A stretch of DNA of 64,000 nt from Desulfopila aestuarii DSM 18488 (GTDB lineage: Bacteria; Desulfobacterota; Desulfobulbia; Desulfobulbales; Desulfocapsaceae), in assembly GCA_945863875.1 (NCBI GenBank), contig CAMBBS010000015.1, positions 1 through 64,000 of the forward strand. The letters are read 5' to 3'. Below, piece by piece: positions 63,757 to 64,000 of this stretch. Numbering within the stretch: position 1 is the stretch's first letter; each line of letters begins with the position of its first letter. The notes beneath the pieces are model-generated. The model worked only from the letters and a program-made list of their open reading frames with translations. It did no database searches and was not told the DNA's origin. The translations under genes were made by a program, and so were the position numbers.

Positions 63757-64000
63757 TGTAATAGATTTTTCTGCAGATGATATTGCATTGTCCTTAGATT
63801 TTGAAGGTAAAGTAAGCGGCGCTGATCTTGGTAATTACACCGTCGGCATCCCGGTAATCAATACTGTCGGAACTCCTGATCCGATCGGATCTAATACGAC
63901 GCTTACCAGTTCCGGTGAGGACACCATTATGTCTCTTACTCTAGATGTCGACGGATTTCTCTCCGGGGCTGTCGGCCTGGCGACAGGCGTACCTCTCCCA
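63707..64000 (+). CDS. VCBS/Ig-like surface protein, third fragment, runs off the window
   Basis: After the six-G run the original frame is restored and stays open to the window end: GTNYTIIDLPAINQSFNVID, LSLDFEGKVSGADLGNYTVG, TIMSLTLDVDGFLSGAVGLA. This confirms that 62159-64000 is one large gene with two compensating frame breaks. The 3' end is outside the window. Confidence 0.6.

Overview
The window reads as chromosome from an anaerobic, Gram-negative bacterium, most likely a sulfate-reducer-type Desulfobacterota (Desulfobulbales-like). This is an inference from gene content: a D. gigas-type ferredoxin, NfnAB, a 13-gene nuo operon with fused nuoCD, sigma-54 regulators, PilZ, CheB/CheR-PAS signalling proteins, and several sulfur-anion transporters (MOT1-type sulfate/molybdate, TauE/SafE, paired YeeE/YedE). 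No tRNA, rRNA or CRISPR array was seen.

Layout. 1-3.8 kb (minus strand): ferredoxin, DOMON-like protein, U32 family protein, HigA-like antitoxin and a DUF1016/PDDEXK nuclease. The nuclease reading frame is cut at its catalytic motif by a cluster of short palindromic repeats. 3.9-6.9 kb (minus): beta-CASP metallo-hydrolase, Trm5-like methyltransferase, cold-shock protein. 7.3-24.4 kb (plus): nfnAB, a strong terminator, then nuoABCDEFGHIJKLMN and a CBS-domain protein. Together these connect ferredoxin, NADPH and NADH pools to the quinone pool.

24.5-29.1 kb (minus): alanine module. ald and an alanine symporter gene lie behind a good -24/-12 promoter. The gene upstream encodes a TyrR-type (ACT-PAS-AAA+-HTH) activator with an intact GAFTGA motif. 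29.6-32.2 kb: an unusual 880-residue fusion of a cyclic-nucleotide-binding-like domain, an AAA+ domain with altered Walker motifs, and a NapH/NosR-like membrane iron-sulfur module. 32.2-37.9 kb (minus): polar amino acid ABC importer followed by a GlcD-like FAD oxidase and an aminotransferase. 38.1-42.3 kb (minus): RND efflux pump and adaptor.

42.6-51.8 kb (plus): a sensory island of heme-oxygenase-like two-domain protein, CarH-like cobalamin-binding protein, histidine kinase, LuxR-type response regulator, CheB-CheR-PAS fusion and PAS hybrid kinase. This is the best candidate for an undescribed (possibly light- or tetrapyrrole-responsive) signalling system. 52-64 kb: nitrilase-family amidase, DUF1330, PilZ, MOT1 transporter, a decayed IS200/IS605 element with both tnpA and tnpB internally deleted, TauE/SafE, an ABC-2 exporter, ilvE, an XRE-cupin regulator, two half-size YeeE/YedE proteins, and a VCBS/Ig-like surface protein gene with two frame breaks that runs off the window end.
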